Source of the DNA: Oscillibacter sp. 1-3
Lineage (GTDB): Bacteria; Bacillota; Clostridia; Oscillospirales; Oscillospiraceae
NCBI RefSeq assembly: GCF_000403435.2
Contig: NZ_KE159708.1
Span: forward strand, 62,001 to 126,000
Length of the DNA: 64,000 nt
Reading direction: 5' to 3'
In this document: in pieces, positions 45,487 through 53,438 of the stretch
Position numbering within the stretch: the stretch's first letter is position 1
How the letters are laid out: every line of letters starts with the position of its first letter
Made by a program: the position numbers and the translations under genes
The notes under the pieces: model-generated
Seen by the model: the letters and a program-made list of their open reading frames with translations, nothing else
What the model was told of the DNA's origin: nothing
The model's database searches: none

Positions 45487-46263
45487 ATGACGCTGTTTGA
45501 CACCCACGCCCACTATACGGACAACGCCTTTAACAGGGACCGGACCGAGCTGCTGGGGCAGCTGCTCCCGGCGGCGGGTGTGGCCGCTGCGGTGACCGCC
45601 GGGGTGGACGTGGAGAGCTCCCGGGCCTCCGTCGCCCTGGCGGAGGCGTATGATTATATTTACGCCGCCGCGGGCATCCACCCGGAGGACTGCGCCGGGG
45701 CCGGAGAGCGGGAGCTGGAGGAGATTCGGGTCCTGTGCCGGCGCCCCAAGACCGCGGCCCTGGGGGAGATCGGGCTGGACTACTACTGGGCGGAGAACCC
45801 GCCTAAGGAATTCCAGCAGGAGATTTTCCGCCGCCAGCTGGCTCTGGCCCGGGAGGTGGGGCTCCCCGTCATCGTCCACGACCGGGAGGCCCACGGGGAC
45901 TCCCTGGCCATTGTGAAGGAGTACCCGGAGGTCACAGGGGTGTTTCACTGTTTTTCCGGCAGTCCCGAGATGGCGGAGGAGCTCCTCAGGCGGGGCTGGT
46001 ATCTGGGCTTTGACGGGCCCATCACCTACAAAAACGCCAGGCGGGCGCCGGAGGTGGCGGCCATCACGCCGTTGGACCGGATTGTCATCGAGACGGACGC
46101 GCCGTACCTCTCTCCGGTGCCCAACCGGGGCAGGCGGAACGACAGCCGGAACCTGCCGTATATCGTGGAAAAACTGGCGGAGTGGAAGGGTGTGACGCCG
46201 GAGGAGATGGCGAAGATCACCTTTGAGAACGGACTGCGGCTGTTTCCGAAGGTCCGGATTTGA
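45487..46263 (+). CDS. tatD: TatD-family metal-dependent hydrolase
   Basis: A TIM-barrel hydrolase/3'-5' DNase of 258 residues with the two-metal motifs FDTHAHYTD, GEIGLDYYW, VIVHDREAH, GVFHCFSGS and ETDAPYLSP. The role is probably DNA or RNA processing. A TACAAT box (45452-45457) precedes the CAGGAGG site. It starts a three-gene run with a lipoprotein and a radical SAM protein of the TatD-associated family. Confidence 0.93.
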   Translation: MTLFDTHAHYTDNAFNRDRTELLGQLLPAAGVAAAVTAGVDVESSRASVALAEAYDYIYAAAGIHPEDCAGAGERELEEIRVLCRRPKTAALGEIGLDYYWAENPPKEFQQEIFRRQLALAREVGLPVIVHDREAHGDSLAIVKEYPEVTGVFHCFSGSPEMAEELLRRGWYLGFDGPITYKNARRAPEVAAITPLDRIVIETDAPYLSPVPNRGRRNDSRNLPYIVEKLAEWKGVTPEEMAKITFENGLRLFPKVRI

Positions 46264-46274
46264 GGAAGCGCGGG

Positions 46275-47147
46275 ATGCGGAAATTGCTGTTTTTGACGCT
46301 GGCCCTGCTGGTCTTGGGCGGGTGCGGAACGCCCGTACCGGAAGTGCCGGAACCACCGCCGGAAGAACCTCCGGCGGAAGAGGCGCTCTCCCTTCCGGAG
46401 ACATGGCGGCTGGAGCCCCTCTCCGCCCCGGGCATTGTGACGGAAGGACGGGAGCCGGAGGAGGGCCGGGAACCGGTCATCCCCGTGGGAGACCGGGATT
46501 ATCACAGGAACATGATGCGCTGGGTCTATGAGGGCGAGGCCGCTTTGCTGGCGGAGGCGCCGGAGGCGTACTTTTACGCCCTGCCCCGGACGGAGGAGCA
46601 TCCGGAGACCGCCCTGATTCGCTGGGGGGAGAGCGCGGCGGAGTTCAACTGGTGCTTTTCCACGCCCCGCCAGTTCCTACCGGAGATGTACTGCTTTGAC
46701 TTGGACGGCGACGGGGAGGACGAGCTGGTCGTCCTCTGCTACTCCGGCAGCGGCACCGGTGTCTCTGTCTGGGACCTCCACGTGGTGGAGAATAATGAGG
46801 ACGGGACGCTGACGGACTACTCCACGTTCTACTATGCGGAGGGCGGGAATCCGCTGTGGAAGGGCGTTTCCTCTCTGCTGCGGCTGGAGCGGGCGGGAGA
46901 CCGGGCCTTTCTGATCCTGGGCCGGGAGCTGGCGGAGGTGGATTCCGCCGCGCTTCCGGAGGAGGACCGGGCGCCGTCCGTCGGCGACACCATTCAGTTT
47001 GAGGTCTTTCCGGAGGAGTGCCGCATCCGGTTTTGGGGAGGGGTGGATGTGGTGCCCACCTGGTATATCGCGGACCTCTCCGCCGATGTGACGTATCAGG
47101 ACGGCATATTCACCCTGTCGGGTTTTCACTTATACGGAAATTTTTAG
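46275..47147 (+). CDS. Lipoprotein with FG-GAP-like acidic repeat, between tatD and radical SAM gene
   Basis: A 290-residue lipoprotein: lipobox LLVLGGCGTP, then a Pro/Glu-rich linker, then a globular part with FDLDGDGEDELVVLCYSGSG, a calcium-binding integrin-like repeat. The start at 46275 is chosen over an overlapping TTG at 46260 because GAGGAAG is correctly spaced. The gene begins 12 bases after tatD and ends 13 bases before the radical SAM gene, so co-transcription is likely. Function unknown. Confidence 0.7.
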   Translation: MRKLLFLTLALLVLGGCGTPVPEVPEPPPEEPPAEEALSLPETWRLEPLSAPGIVTEGREPEEGREPVIPVGDRDYHRNMMRWVYEGEAALLAEAPEAYFYALPRTEEHPETALIRWGESAAEFNWCFSTPRQFLPEMYCFDLDGDGEDELVVLCYSGSGTGVSVWDLHVVENNEDGTLTDYSTFYYAEGGNPLWKGVSSLLRLERAGDRAFLILGRELAEVDSAALPEEDRAPSVGDTIQFEVFPEECRIRFWGGVDVVPTWYIADLSADVTYQDGIFTLSGFHLYGNF

Positions 47148-47160
47148 AGGAGCGACAACC

Positions 47161-47784
47161 ATGAAAAAGGGCTTTACTATCACCTACGAGTACGAGGGCA
47201 GCCTCTACGTCAACACCACCAACCGCTGCGACTACGCCTGCACCTTCTGCCTGCGGCACAACGAGTCCAGCGGCGGCAGCATCTACAACGACAACCTGTG
47301 GCTGGAGCGGGAGCCCACAAGGGAGGAGATTCTGGCCTCCATTGAGGGCTGGGATCTCTCCCGATTCAAGCAGCTGGTGTTCTGCGGCTTCGGCGAGCCC
47401 GCCTACCGGCTGGAGGACATCTGCTGGGTCATCGACCGGATGAAGGAGCACGGCACGAAGATCCCCACCCGCATGAATACCAACGGCACCGCCAACCTCA
47501 TCCACGGCCGGGACACCTGCCCGGACTTTGCGGGGCGGTTTGACATGGTGTCCATCTCCCTGAACACCGACACGGCGGAGAAGTACGAGGCGCTGTGCCG
47601 CCCCCGGTACCCCGGGGCCTACGAGGCCATGAAGAGCTTTGCCAAGGAGCTCAGGCAGTACGTGCCCACGGTGATGATGACCGTGGTGGACACCATCCCG
47701 GCGGAGGAGATCGAGAACTGCCGGAGGATCTGCGAGGAGGAGATCGGCGCGGTCTACCGGGTGCGGGAGTATATCAAGGACTAA
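47161..47784 (+). CDS. Radical SAM protein, TatD-associated family
   Basis: A short (207-residue) radical SAM enzyme with the cluster-binding CxxxCxxC at C23, C27 and C30 (NRCDYACTFCLRHNES) and FCGFGEPAYRLEDI as the SAM-binding GGE-like motif. It matches the radical SAM family repeatedly found next to tatD in Firmicutes (the tatD_link_rSAM type). No substrate is known. Start at 47161 follows GAGGAGCG. Confidence 0.87.
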   Translation: MKKGFTITYEYEGSLYVNTTNRCDYACTFCLRHNESSGGSIYNDNLWLEREPTREEILASIEGWDLSRFKQLVFCGFGEPAYRLEDICWVIDRMKEHGTKIPTRMNTNGTANLIHGRDTCPDFAGRFDMVSISLNTDTAEKYEALCRPRYPGAYEAMKSFAKELRQYVPTVMMTVVDTIPAEEIENCRRICEEEIGAVYRVREYIKD

Positions 47785-47837
47785 ACCGCTCCCATACAAT
47801 AGAAAAACCGCTCTCCGGGCGGAGAAGGAGAAGAGAG

Positions 47838-48077
47838 ATGTTTCATTTACTGGGTACGCTGATTATGGGCGCGCTGGTGGGCTGGATCGCCGGGAAGCTG
47901 ATGGACATGGAGGACGGGCTGCTGCGGAATATCGTGGTAGGCGTGGTGGGCTCCATGGTGGGCAGCTTTGTCTTTGGGCTGATCGGCTTCCGGGCCTACG
48001 GCACGATTGCCAACCTGATTGTTTCCGTGGTGGGGGCCTGCCTGTTCATCTGGATCGGGCGGAAGTTGTTTCACTGA
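47838..48077 (+). CDS. GlsB/YeaQ/YmgE family small membrane protein
   Basis: A 79-residue protein with three hydrophobic helices and the glycine-rich pattern GALVGWIAGKLM ... NIVVGVVGSMVGSFVFGLIG, characteristic of transglycosylase-associated/stress membrane proteins. Function is poorly defined; related genes are general-stress induced. Start at 47838 after AGGAG. It follows the radical SAM gene by about 50 bases. Confidence 0.85.
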   Translation: MFHLLGTLIMGALVGWIAGKLMDMEDGLLRNIVVGVVGSMVGSFVFGLIGFRAYGTIANLIVSVVGACLFIWIGRKLFH

Positions 48078-48167
48078 GCCGGGCGGCGGTCCCTGCAGGG
48101 TTCCGAAGGAGCAAACGCAAATCGGGAGACGAAAAAAGAGCCGGGGCGGAGCATTTCCGTCCCGGTT

Positions 48168-48416
48168 CTATTGATCTTCCTTGTCCTGGGCAAAGAGGGC
48201 GTTGTAGTCCACTTTCAGGACTTCCACCAGTTTGTCAATCTCAAAAACCGAGAGGCTTCGCCGCCCGTTTTCCACCTTCCAGATCATTTCAGAGGTCATG
48301 TCGCAGTTGATCGTCTGCAAACGGGCGGCCAAATCTTTTTGAGATAATCCGCTCTCCATGCGGTAGTATTTGACCTTTTGACCGATATTCCGTTTTTTTG
48401 GCGTACTGCGATTCAT
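48168..48416 (-). CDS. XRE-family helix-turn-helix regulator
   Basis: A small Cro/CI-type DNA-binding protein of 82 residues: IGQKVKYYRMESGLSQKDLAARLQ, then SEMIWKVENGRRSLSVFEIDKLVEVLKVD. The start at 48416 has GGAG at good spacing; an ATG four codons earlier (48428) is also possible. It is divergent from a 66-residue gene across a CCATATA repeat region and likely represses both. Confidence 0.85.
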   Translation of the reverse strand: MNRSTPKKRNIGQKVKYYRMESGLSQKDLAARLQTINCDMTSEMIWKVENGRRSLSVFEIDKLVEVLKVDYNALFAQDKEDQ

Positions 48417-48422
48417 CCTGTT

Positions 48423-48487
48423 CTCCATATATAGAGGATTTAACCTTGATTATATGGAGTATTTTGGTTTATAATAACCATATATGG
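48423..48487. promoter_or_regulatory. CCATATA operator array and divergent promoters
   Basis: CTCCATATA (48423-48431) and TATATGGAG (48451-48459) are inverted; a palindrome CCATATATGG follows at 48478-48487. The plus promoter is TTGATT (48446-48451), 18 bases, TATAAT (48470-48475); a minus TATAAT lies at 48449-48454. The sites overlap or bracket both start regions. Confidence 0.65.
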
Positions 48488-48507
48488 ATATTAAGGTGGA
48501 TGCAGCA

Positions 48508-48708
48508 ATGAAGGAAAAACGCCTCGCAAAACTGATAGAGACATATGGCCTCTCCGGTTTCACCCCCCAGCCCGCCAACCCGCACCTGCGGAATATCGCC
48601 AGAATCATTGCCGCCCGGCAGAGCGACCGGGAATGTGTGGAGACGCTCACAGAGTATCTCCTGCTGAACGGAATCTCCGTGGGGGACCAAGGGCCCGCGG
48701 ACTTTTAG
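48508..48708 (+). CDS. Small hypothetical protein divergent from XRE regulator
   Basis: A 66-residue protein, MKEKRLAKLIETYGLSGF onward, helical, with NPHLRNIARIIAARQSDRECVETLTEYLLL. The start at 48508 is set by AAGGTGG 8 bases upstream; an upstream ATG at 48484 lies inside the operator region. No known family. Its arrangement mirrors the module at 36186-36671: a small orphan facing a small DNA-binding protein across a palindrome. Confidence 0.6.
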   Translation: MKEKRLAKLIETYGLSGFTPQPANPHLRNIARIIAARQSDRECVETLTEYLLLNGISVGDQGPADF

Positions 48709-48726
48709 AATCACCGCAGGCGTGTC

Positions 48727-48866
48727 TGTAGGGGCCGGGCTCTGTCCCGGCCCGTCCGCCGGAAGCCTGGCATTTCCGGGAAAACGGGTATTTTCGGAAA
48801 ATCTGGCTTTTTCGGGAAACCCGGCATTTCCGGGAAAACGGGCGGGGACAGAGCCCCGCCCCTACA
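48727..48866. repeat. Element with 27-bp inverted ends around four 18-bp tandem repeats
   Basis: Ends at 48727-48753 and 48840-48866 are inverted (outermost TGTAGGGGC / GCCCCTACA, two mismatches). Inside are four contiguous 18-base units at 48771-48842: CATTTCCGGGAAAACGGG, TATTTTCGGAAAATCTGG, CTTTTTCGGGAAACCCGG, and the first again exactly. No spacers, so not CRISPR. The end hairpin resembles units of the 39088 array. Confidence 0.7.
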
Positions 48867-48938
48867 AAGGCACGGCCGAAAATCAAAGGTCCGGACGATA
48901 AAACGCGCGGCTGGACATTTCCCCAAAGAACAGCTCCC

Positions 48939-48967
48939 TTGACTTCTCCCCTCCGGCGTGCTATTTT
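48939..48967 (+). promoter_or_regulatory. Promoter of acetyltransferase gene
   Basis: TTGACT (48939-48944), 17 bases, TATTTT (48962-48967). Confidence 0.65.
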
Positions 48968-48994
48968 GAGAAAAACCGAAACGGGAGGGATTTT

Positions 48995-49582
48995 ATGGCC
49001 CCGGGAGACCTGACCGTCCGCGCCGCCGCGCCGGAGGACGCCGCCGCCCTGCTGGAGATCTACGCACCCTATGTGGAGAAGACCGCCATTACCTTTGAGT
49101 ACGCCGTCCCCTCCCCGGAGGAGTTCGCCGGACGGATCGCCCGCACGCTGGAGAGATACCCCTATCTCGCGGCGGAGGCGGAGGGGCGGATCATGGGATA
49201 TGCCTATGCCGGTCCTTTCAAGGAGCGGGCCGCCTACGACTGGGCCGTGGAGACCACGGTCTACGTCCGGGAGGAGGCGAAGCGGCAGGGCGTGGGGCGG
49301 ACACTGTACGCCGCGCTGGAGCGGTGCCTCGCGGCCCAGGGGGTTCTGAACCTCAACGCCTGCGTGGCCTGCCCGGAGCGGGAGGACGAATACCTGACGA
49401 GGGACAGCGTGGACTTCCACCGGCGCATGGGCTACCGGCTGGCGGGGGAGTTCCGCCAGTGCGGCTGCAAGTTCGGCCGGTGGTACAATATGGTCTGGAT
49501 GGAGAAGCACATCGGGCTCCACCCGGCGGACCCGCCGCCGGTGAAGCCCTTTTCGGAGGTCCTCCGCCTGGGCCCTGCTTGA
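48995..49582 (+). CDS. GNAT N-acetyltransferase, phosphinothricin acetyltransferase-like
   Basis: A 195-residue acetyl-CoA-dependent N-acetyltransferase. LTVRAAAPEDAAALLEIYAPYVEKTAITFEY is the Pat/YncA N-terminal pattern, VYVREEAKRQGVGRTLYAALE the acetyl-CoA loop (Q/R-x-x-G-x-G/A), and NLNACVACPE ... VDFHRRMGYRLAGEF the C-terminal part. In cells without the antibiotic, these proteins usually acetylate methionine derivatives or related amino acids. It has its own promoter. Confidence 0.9.
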   Translation: MAPGDLTVRAAAPEDAAALLEIYAPYVEKTAITFEYAVPSPEEFAGRIARTLERYPYLAAEAEGRIMGYAYAGPFKERAAYDWAVETTVYVREEAKRQGVGRTLYAALERCLAAQGVLNLNACVACPEREDEYLTRDSVDFHRRMGYRLAGEFRQCGCKFGRWYNMVWMEKHIGLHPADPPPVKPFSEVLRLGPA

Positions 49583-49636
49583 TACATGGCGGAACGCGCA
49601 GCGGCGAGCCGCTCCGGAGCTTCCGGTGAAAAAGGA

Positions 49637-49665
49637 TTGACATTTCGTGAAAAACAGCATATACT
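49637..49665 (+). promoter_or_regulatory. Promoter of thiamin salvage operon
   Basis: TTGACA (49637-49642), 17 bases, TATACT (49660-49665), directly before the TPP riboswitch. Confidence 0.85.
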
Positions 49666-49675
49666 ACGGCTTGCA

Positions 49676-49758
49676 AGGGAGTCCCCGGAAGGGGGCTGAG
49701 AGGAGGGTGTTACCCCTCGACCTCACCTGATTTGGATCATGCCAACGTAGGGATGCAG
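49676..49758 (+). promoter_or_regulatory. TPP riboswitch (THI element)
   Basis: The conserved core is present in order: GGGAG, GGGGGCTGAGAGGAGG, ACCCCTCGACCTCACCTGAT, and TGGATCATGCCAACGTAGGGATGCA. When thiamin pyrophosphate binds, the following terminator should form and shut off tenA-thiZXY. Confidence 0.95.
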
Positions 49759-49763
49759 CTGTT

Positions 49764-49785
49764 CGCCGCCTTTTGCGGCGGTTTT
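49764..49785 (+). terminator. Riboswitch expression-platform terminator
   Basis: CGCCGC/GCGGCG stem with a small loop followed by GTTTTC, 6 bases after the aptamer. Confidence 0.8.
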
Positions 49786-49797
49786 CTCGTAATTGCG

Positions 49798-49827
49798 CGG
49801 GACGTCCCTGTGGGGACGTCCCGTTTT
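49798..49827 (+). terminator. Second terminator-like hairpin
   Basis: CGGGACGTCCC/GGGACGTCCCG with a 4-base loop followed by TTTTC. It lies between the riboswitch terminator and tenA and would oppose read-through. Confidence 0.7.
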
Positions 49828-49865
49828 CGTTTGCCGAAAAAATTCCCCCAAGTGAAAACGGCGCG

Positions 49866-50016
49866 GGAAATCCCCAATGTCATTAAGTTAAGGAAATTTA
49901 CCCAATAATGGGGTGCAGAAATATTTTGGATTCTAAGTGCTTAGCTGAAATCTAAGAACATTTTGATGCCCCATTATTTGGAAATTGGTCTTATCTTAAT
50001 GACATTGGGGAAATCC
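49866..50016. mobile_element. Miniature inverted-repeat element (family B) with 8-bp target duplication
   Basis: GGAAATCC at 49866-49873 is repeated at 50009-50016. Between them lies a 135-bp AT-rich palindrome whose ends CCAATGTCATTAAG are perfectly inverted; imperfect pairing extends about 45 bases inward. No coding capacity. It is inserted in the leader between the TPP riboswitch and tenA. Confidence 0.8.
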
Positions 50017-50129
50017 CTCCCGGGTTTCAGGTCAAATCAACGCAGTCCTGACGGGAAAAGACGCCCCAAGGAGGCGTTTTGACGGTTTCCAAACAAGGCC
50101 CAGGCTTTGATGTTTAAGGAGGACATATT

Positions 50130-50789
50130 ATGACGGTTTCCCAACGCCTGCGGGAGGCGGCCCGTCCCATCTGGGACCGGTGCCTGACCCACCCCTTTGT
50201 CGCCGGCATCGGCGACGGCACCCTCCCGGCGGAGAAGTTCCAATACTTCATGCTCCAGGACTACCTGTACCTCTTCGACTACGCCCGGGTGTTCGCCCTG
50301 GGGGTGGTAAAGGCGCGGGAAGCGGCGCTGATGCGCGTTTTCGCCCGGAATGTGGACGCCATTCTGGGCGGGGAGATGAACATCCACCGGGCCTACATGG
50401 AGCGTCTGGGCATTTCGGAGGAGCAGGTGCTGGCGGTGAAGCCCGCCCTGGACAACCTCTCCTACACCCACTATATGCTCTCCGTCGCCGAGCGGGGCGG
50501 GCCCATGGAGATCACGGCGTCCATTCTGGCCTGCTCCTGGAGCTACGCGGAGATCGGCCGGGCCCTGGCCGAGATTCCCGGGGCGGCGGAGCACCCCTTT
50601 TACGGCGAGTGGATTCAAGGCTATGCCTCGGAGGACTATAACGCTGCAAACCAGGCCCTCATTGACCTGACGGACCGTCTGGCAGCGAAGGCGGCGGAGT
50701 CGGAGCTGGCGTACCTGGAGGAGATTTTCGTCAACTGCAGCCGCTACGAGCTGGCGTTCTGGGACATGGCCTGGGAGATGCGGCCATGA
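50130..50789 (+). CDS. tenA: TenA-family aminopyrimidine aminohydrolase (thiaminase II)
   Basis: Hydrolyses aminopyrimidine breakdown products of thiamin to HMP. The 219-residue all-helical protein has HPFVAGIGDGTLPAEKFQYFMLQDYLYL and CSWSYAEIGR (active-site Cys) and a final ELAFWDMAWEM carrying the conserved Glu. It is first in a four-gene operon with the ThiXYZ transporter. Upstream are the TPP riboswitch and a family-B element. Confidence 0.93.
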   Translation: MTVSQRLREAARPIWDRCLTHPFVAGIGDGTLPAEKFQYFMLQDYLYLFDYARVFALGVVKAREAALMRVFARNVDAILGGEMNIHRAYMERLGISEEQVLAVKPALDNLSYTHYMLSVAERGGPMEITASILACSWSYAEIGRALAEIPGAAEHPFYGEWIQGYASEDYNAANQALIDLTDRLAAKAAESELAYLEEIFVNCSRYELAFWDMAWEMRP

Positions 50790-51547
50790 AGGCGCTGGAG
50801 TTCGACCGCGTCTCCTACCGCTATCCGGAGGACGATTTTGACATCATCGACAATCTCAGCTTTTCCGTGGAGCCCGGGTCCTTCCACTGCATTGTGGGCG
50901 TCAGCGGGTGCGGCAAGAGCACCATTCTCCGCCTGACCTGCGGACTGCTGCGGCCCAGGTGCGGGCGCATCCTGGCGGGCGGCGCGCCCATTGAGGGGCA
51001 GTCCCGCTACTGCGGCTATATGCCCCAGCGGGATCTGCTGCTCCCCTGGCGCACCGTGGGGGAAAATCTGGCCCTGCCCCTGGAGATCCGGGGCGGGTAC
51101 ACCAGGGCGGAGCGGCGGGAGCTGGCGGAATCGGTCCTGGCGGACGTGGGACTGGCGGGCTGCGCCGGCAAGCTGCCGGGGGAGCTCTCCGGCGGAATGC
51201 GCCAGCGGGCGGCCTTCGCCCGCACCATGCTGGCGGGCAGCGATCTTTTGCTGCTGGACGAGCCCTTTTCCGCCCTGGACTTCCTCACCCGGATCTCCAT
51301 GCAGGAGTGGCTGCTGGACCAGTGGGAAAAGCACAAAAAGACCATCCTCTTTATCACCCATGACGTGGAGGAGGCGGTCTTTCTCTCCGGCAGCGTGCTG
51401 GCGGTGGACAACACCCCCATCCGCCGCCTGGCGGAGATCCCCGTCCCGGCGGCGTATCCCCGGACCCGGGCGTGTTTTGCCCGGCCGGAGACGGTGGCCC
51501 TGCGGGAGGAGCTGATCGAAATGCTGAGAAGGCAGGTGGAGGTATGA
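50786..51547 (+). CDS. thiZ: ABC transporter ATPase for thiamin precursor (ThiZ-like)
   Basis: A 253-residue cassette of the nitrate/taurine/NMT1 type: Walker A VGVSGCGKST, signature LSGGMRQRAAFARTM, Walker B LLLDEPFSALD, H-loop FITHDVEEA. It overlaps tenA by four bases (ATGA) and thiX by four. It energises import of formylaminopyrimidine-type thiamin fragments, by analogy to ThiXYZ in Bacillus. Confidence 0.9.
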   Translation: MKALEFDRVSYRYPEDDFDIIDNLSFSVEPGSFHCIVGVSGCGKSTILRLTCGLLRPRCGRILAGGAPIEGQSRYCGYMPQRDLLLPWRTVGENLALPLEIRGGYTRAERRELAESVLADVGLAGCAGKLPGELSGGMRQRAAFARTMLAGSDLLLLDEPFSALDFLTRISMQEWLLDQWEKHKKTILFITHDVEEAVFLSGSVLAVDNTPIRRLAEIPVPAAYPRTRACFARPETVALREELIEMLRRQVEV

Positions 51548-52299
51548 ACCGGGCCAATCGGGGCAGTCTGCCCGCGCTGATCTTTCTCTTTGCGCTGCTG
51601 GCCCTCTGGCAGCTGGGGGCCATGGAGGTGAACGCCGCCTATATCCTGCCCACGCCCCTCCAGATCCTCCGGCGGCTGTGGGAGCTGCGGCTCCCCCTCT
51701 TTACGGTCCACCTGCCCGCCACCATGGCGGTGACGGGACTGGGCCTTGCCATCTCTCTGGCGCTGGGCCTGGGGCTGGCGGCGGCCATGGACTGGAGCCC
51801 CCTGCTGCAAAAGTGCCTGTACCCCGTGGTGGTGGCCTCCCAGACCATCCCCACCACCGCCATTGCGCCGCTGTTCGTGCTGTGGTTTGGCTACGGTATC
51901 TGGAGCAAGGTGCTGGTGTCGGTGCTGATGACCTTTTTCCCCATCACCATTACGGTGTACGACGGCTTCCGCTCCGCCCGCACAGAGATGACGGAACTGC
52001 TGGAGACCTACGGAGCCACAAAATGGGACATCTTCCGCAAAATTAAGGTGCCCTGCGCCCTGCCCTATTTCTTCTCCGCCGTCAAGATGGCGGTGCCCAT
52101 CAGCATCATCGGCGCGGCCATCGGGGAGTGGCTGGGGGCCCAGAGCGGTCTTGGGTACTTCTCCCGCCGGATGATGACCCAGCTGGACGGGGCGGGGGTG
52201 TTCGCCCCCATTGTGCTGCTCAGCGCCGTGGCCATGGCGGCGGCGGGCCTGGTGGGCCTGGTGGAAAAGCGGGTCGTGAAGTGGCGGGGCGAGAGCTGA
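51544..52299 (+). CDS. thiX: ABC transporter permease for thiamin precursor (ThiX-like)
   Basis: A 251-residue BPD_transp_1 permease with about six membrane helices and the ATPase-contact loop ETYGATKWDIFRKIKVPCALPYFF (EAA motif). The start at 51544 overlaps the thiZ stop (ATGA) and has GGTGGAGG upstream. It pairs with ThiZ and the ThiY lipoprotein. Confidence 0.9.
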   Translation: MNRANRGSLPALIFLFALLALWQLGAMEVNAAYILPTPLQILRRLWELRLPLFTVHLPATMAVTGLGLAISLALGLGLAAAMDWSPLLQKCLYPVVVASQTIPTTAIAPLFVLWFGYGIWSKVLVSVLMTFFPITITVYDGFRSARTEMTELLETYGATKWDIFRKIKVPCALPYFFSAVKMAVPISIIGAAIGEWLGAQSGLGYFSRRMMTQLDGAGVFAPIVLLSAVAMAAAGLVGLVEKRVVKWRGES

Positions 52300-52377
52300 G
52301 GAAACGGCAGAATATCGGGAGAGCGGCCGCCGGCCGCCCCCGGGATAACATTTGTGACGAGACAAAGGAGATTTGCT

Positions 52378-53403
52378 ATGAGACGGATACTTGCGCTTTT
52401 AGCCGCAGCGGCGCTGCTGCTGTCCGGGTGCTCCGTGGGCGTCATCGGCGGGGACGACGGTCCCACGGAAGTGATTACCGGCAGCGGAACAAAGCTGCGG
52501 GAGCTTGACGTGGTGCTGGACTGGTACCCCAACGCCCTCCACGCCTTTTTGTACGTGGCCATGGAGAAGGGATACTACGCCGACGAGGGACTGCAGGTGA
52601 ATATCCGCTTCCCCTCCAACGCCAACGACGCCATCTCTCTGGTGGCGGCAGGGAAGGCGGACGTGGGCCTCTACTACCAGCAGGACGTAATCCAGGCCCG
52701 GGCCAACCAGGCCGTGCCGGTGAAGTCCATCGGCGCCGTGGTCCAGGGGCCGCTGAACATCGTCCTCTCCCTGGAGGAGAAGGGCATCGCCTCCCCTGCG
52801 GACCTTGTGGGCAAAACTGTCGGCTACGCCGGGACGGAGCTCTCCGAGGCAATTGTCCGCAGCATCATGGCGGACGCGGGAGCGGATTACAGCGACGTGA
52901 CCATGATCGACGTGGGGTTTGACCTCATGAGCTCCATGACCACCGGCAGCGTGGACGCCACCATTGGCTGCCTTGTCAACCACGAGGTGCCTCAGATGGA
53001 GGAGGAGGGCTTTGCCGTCAGCTGGTTCGACCTGGACGACTACGGCGTACCCACTTACTACGAGGGCGTGTTCCTGGCAAACGACGACGCCATTGAGCGG
53101 GACGGGGAGACGCTGTCCGCTTTCCTGCGGGCCAGCGCCAGGGGCTTTTCCGATATGCAGGCGGACCCGGAGGAGGCCCTGGCGATCCTCCTGGCCAACC
53201 AGAACGAGGAGAATTTCCCCCTGTCGGAGACGGTGGAGCGGTCCAGCATGGCGACGCTCCTGCCCATGATGGAGACGGAGGAGGCGGCGTTTCTCTCCCA
53301 GTCCGACGGGCGCTGGGAGGAGAACATCGCCTGGATGCTGGAGCAGGGACTGATTGACCGGGCCCCGGCGCTGGACGAGGTGCGGGTGAATCTGGCGTTT
53401 TGA
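52378..53403 (+). CDS. thiY: Thiamin-precursor-binding lipoprotein (ThiY-like, NMT1/THI5 fold)
   Basis: A 341-residue lipoprotein with lipobox LLLSGCSVG. The mature domain begins LDVVLDWYPNALHAFLYVAMEKGYYADEGL, the NMT1/THI5 signature of pyrimidine-precursor-binding proteins, and has GKADVGLYYQQD. It captures HMP-related compounds outside the cell for ThiXZ. Start at 52378 with AAAGGAG. Last gene before a strong hairpin. Confidence 0.92.
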   Translation: MRRILALLAAAALLLSGCSVGVIGGDDGPTEVITGSGTKLRELDVVLDWYPNALHAFLYVAMEKGYYADEGLQVNIRFPSNANDAISLVAAGKADVGLYYQQDVIQARANQAVPVKSIGAVVQGPLNIVLSLEEKGIASPADLVGKTVGYAGTELSEAIVRSIMADAGADYSDVTMIDVGFDLMSSMTTGSVDATIGCLVNHEVPQMEEEGFAVSWFDLDDYGVPTYYEGVFLANDDAIERDGETLSAFLRASARGFSDMQADPEEALAILLANQNEENFPLSETVERSSMATLLPMMETEEAAFLSQSDGRWEENIAWMLEQGLIDRAPALDEVRVNLAF

Positions 53404-53407
53404 CAGG

Positions 53408-53438
53408 ACCGGCGGGAGGCCTGCCGCCTCCCGCCGGT
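53408..53438 (+). terminator. Terminator of thiamin salvage operon
   Basis: ACCGGCGGGAGGC/GCCTCCCGCCGGT, 5-base loop, then CTTGATTC. The next 170 bases to the hpf terminator contain no recognised gene. Confidence 0.7.

Noticed and set aside
48771..48842. Possible CRISPR array
   Set aside because: The 18-base units are contiguous with no unique spacers, and no cas genes are near.
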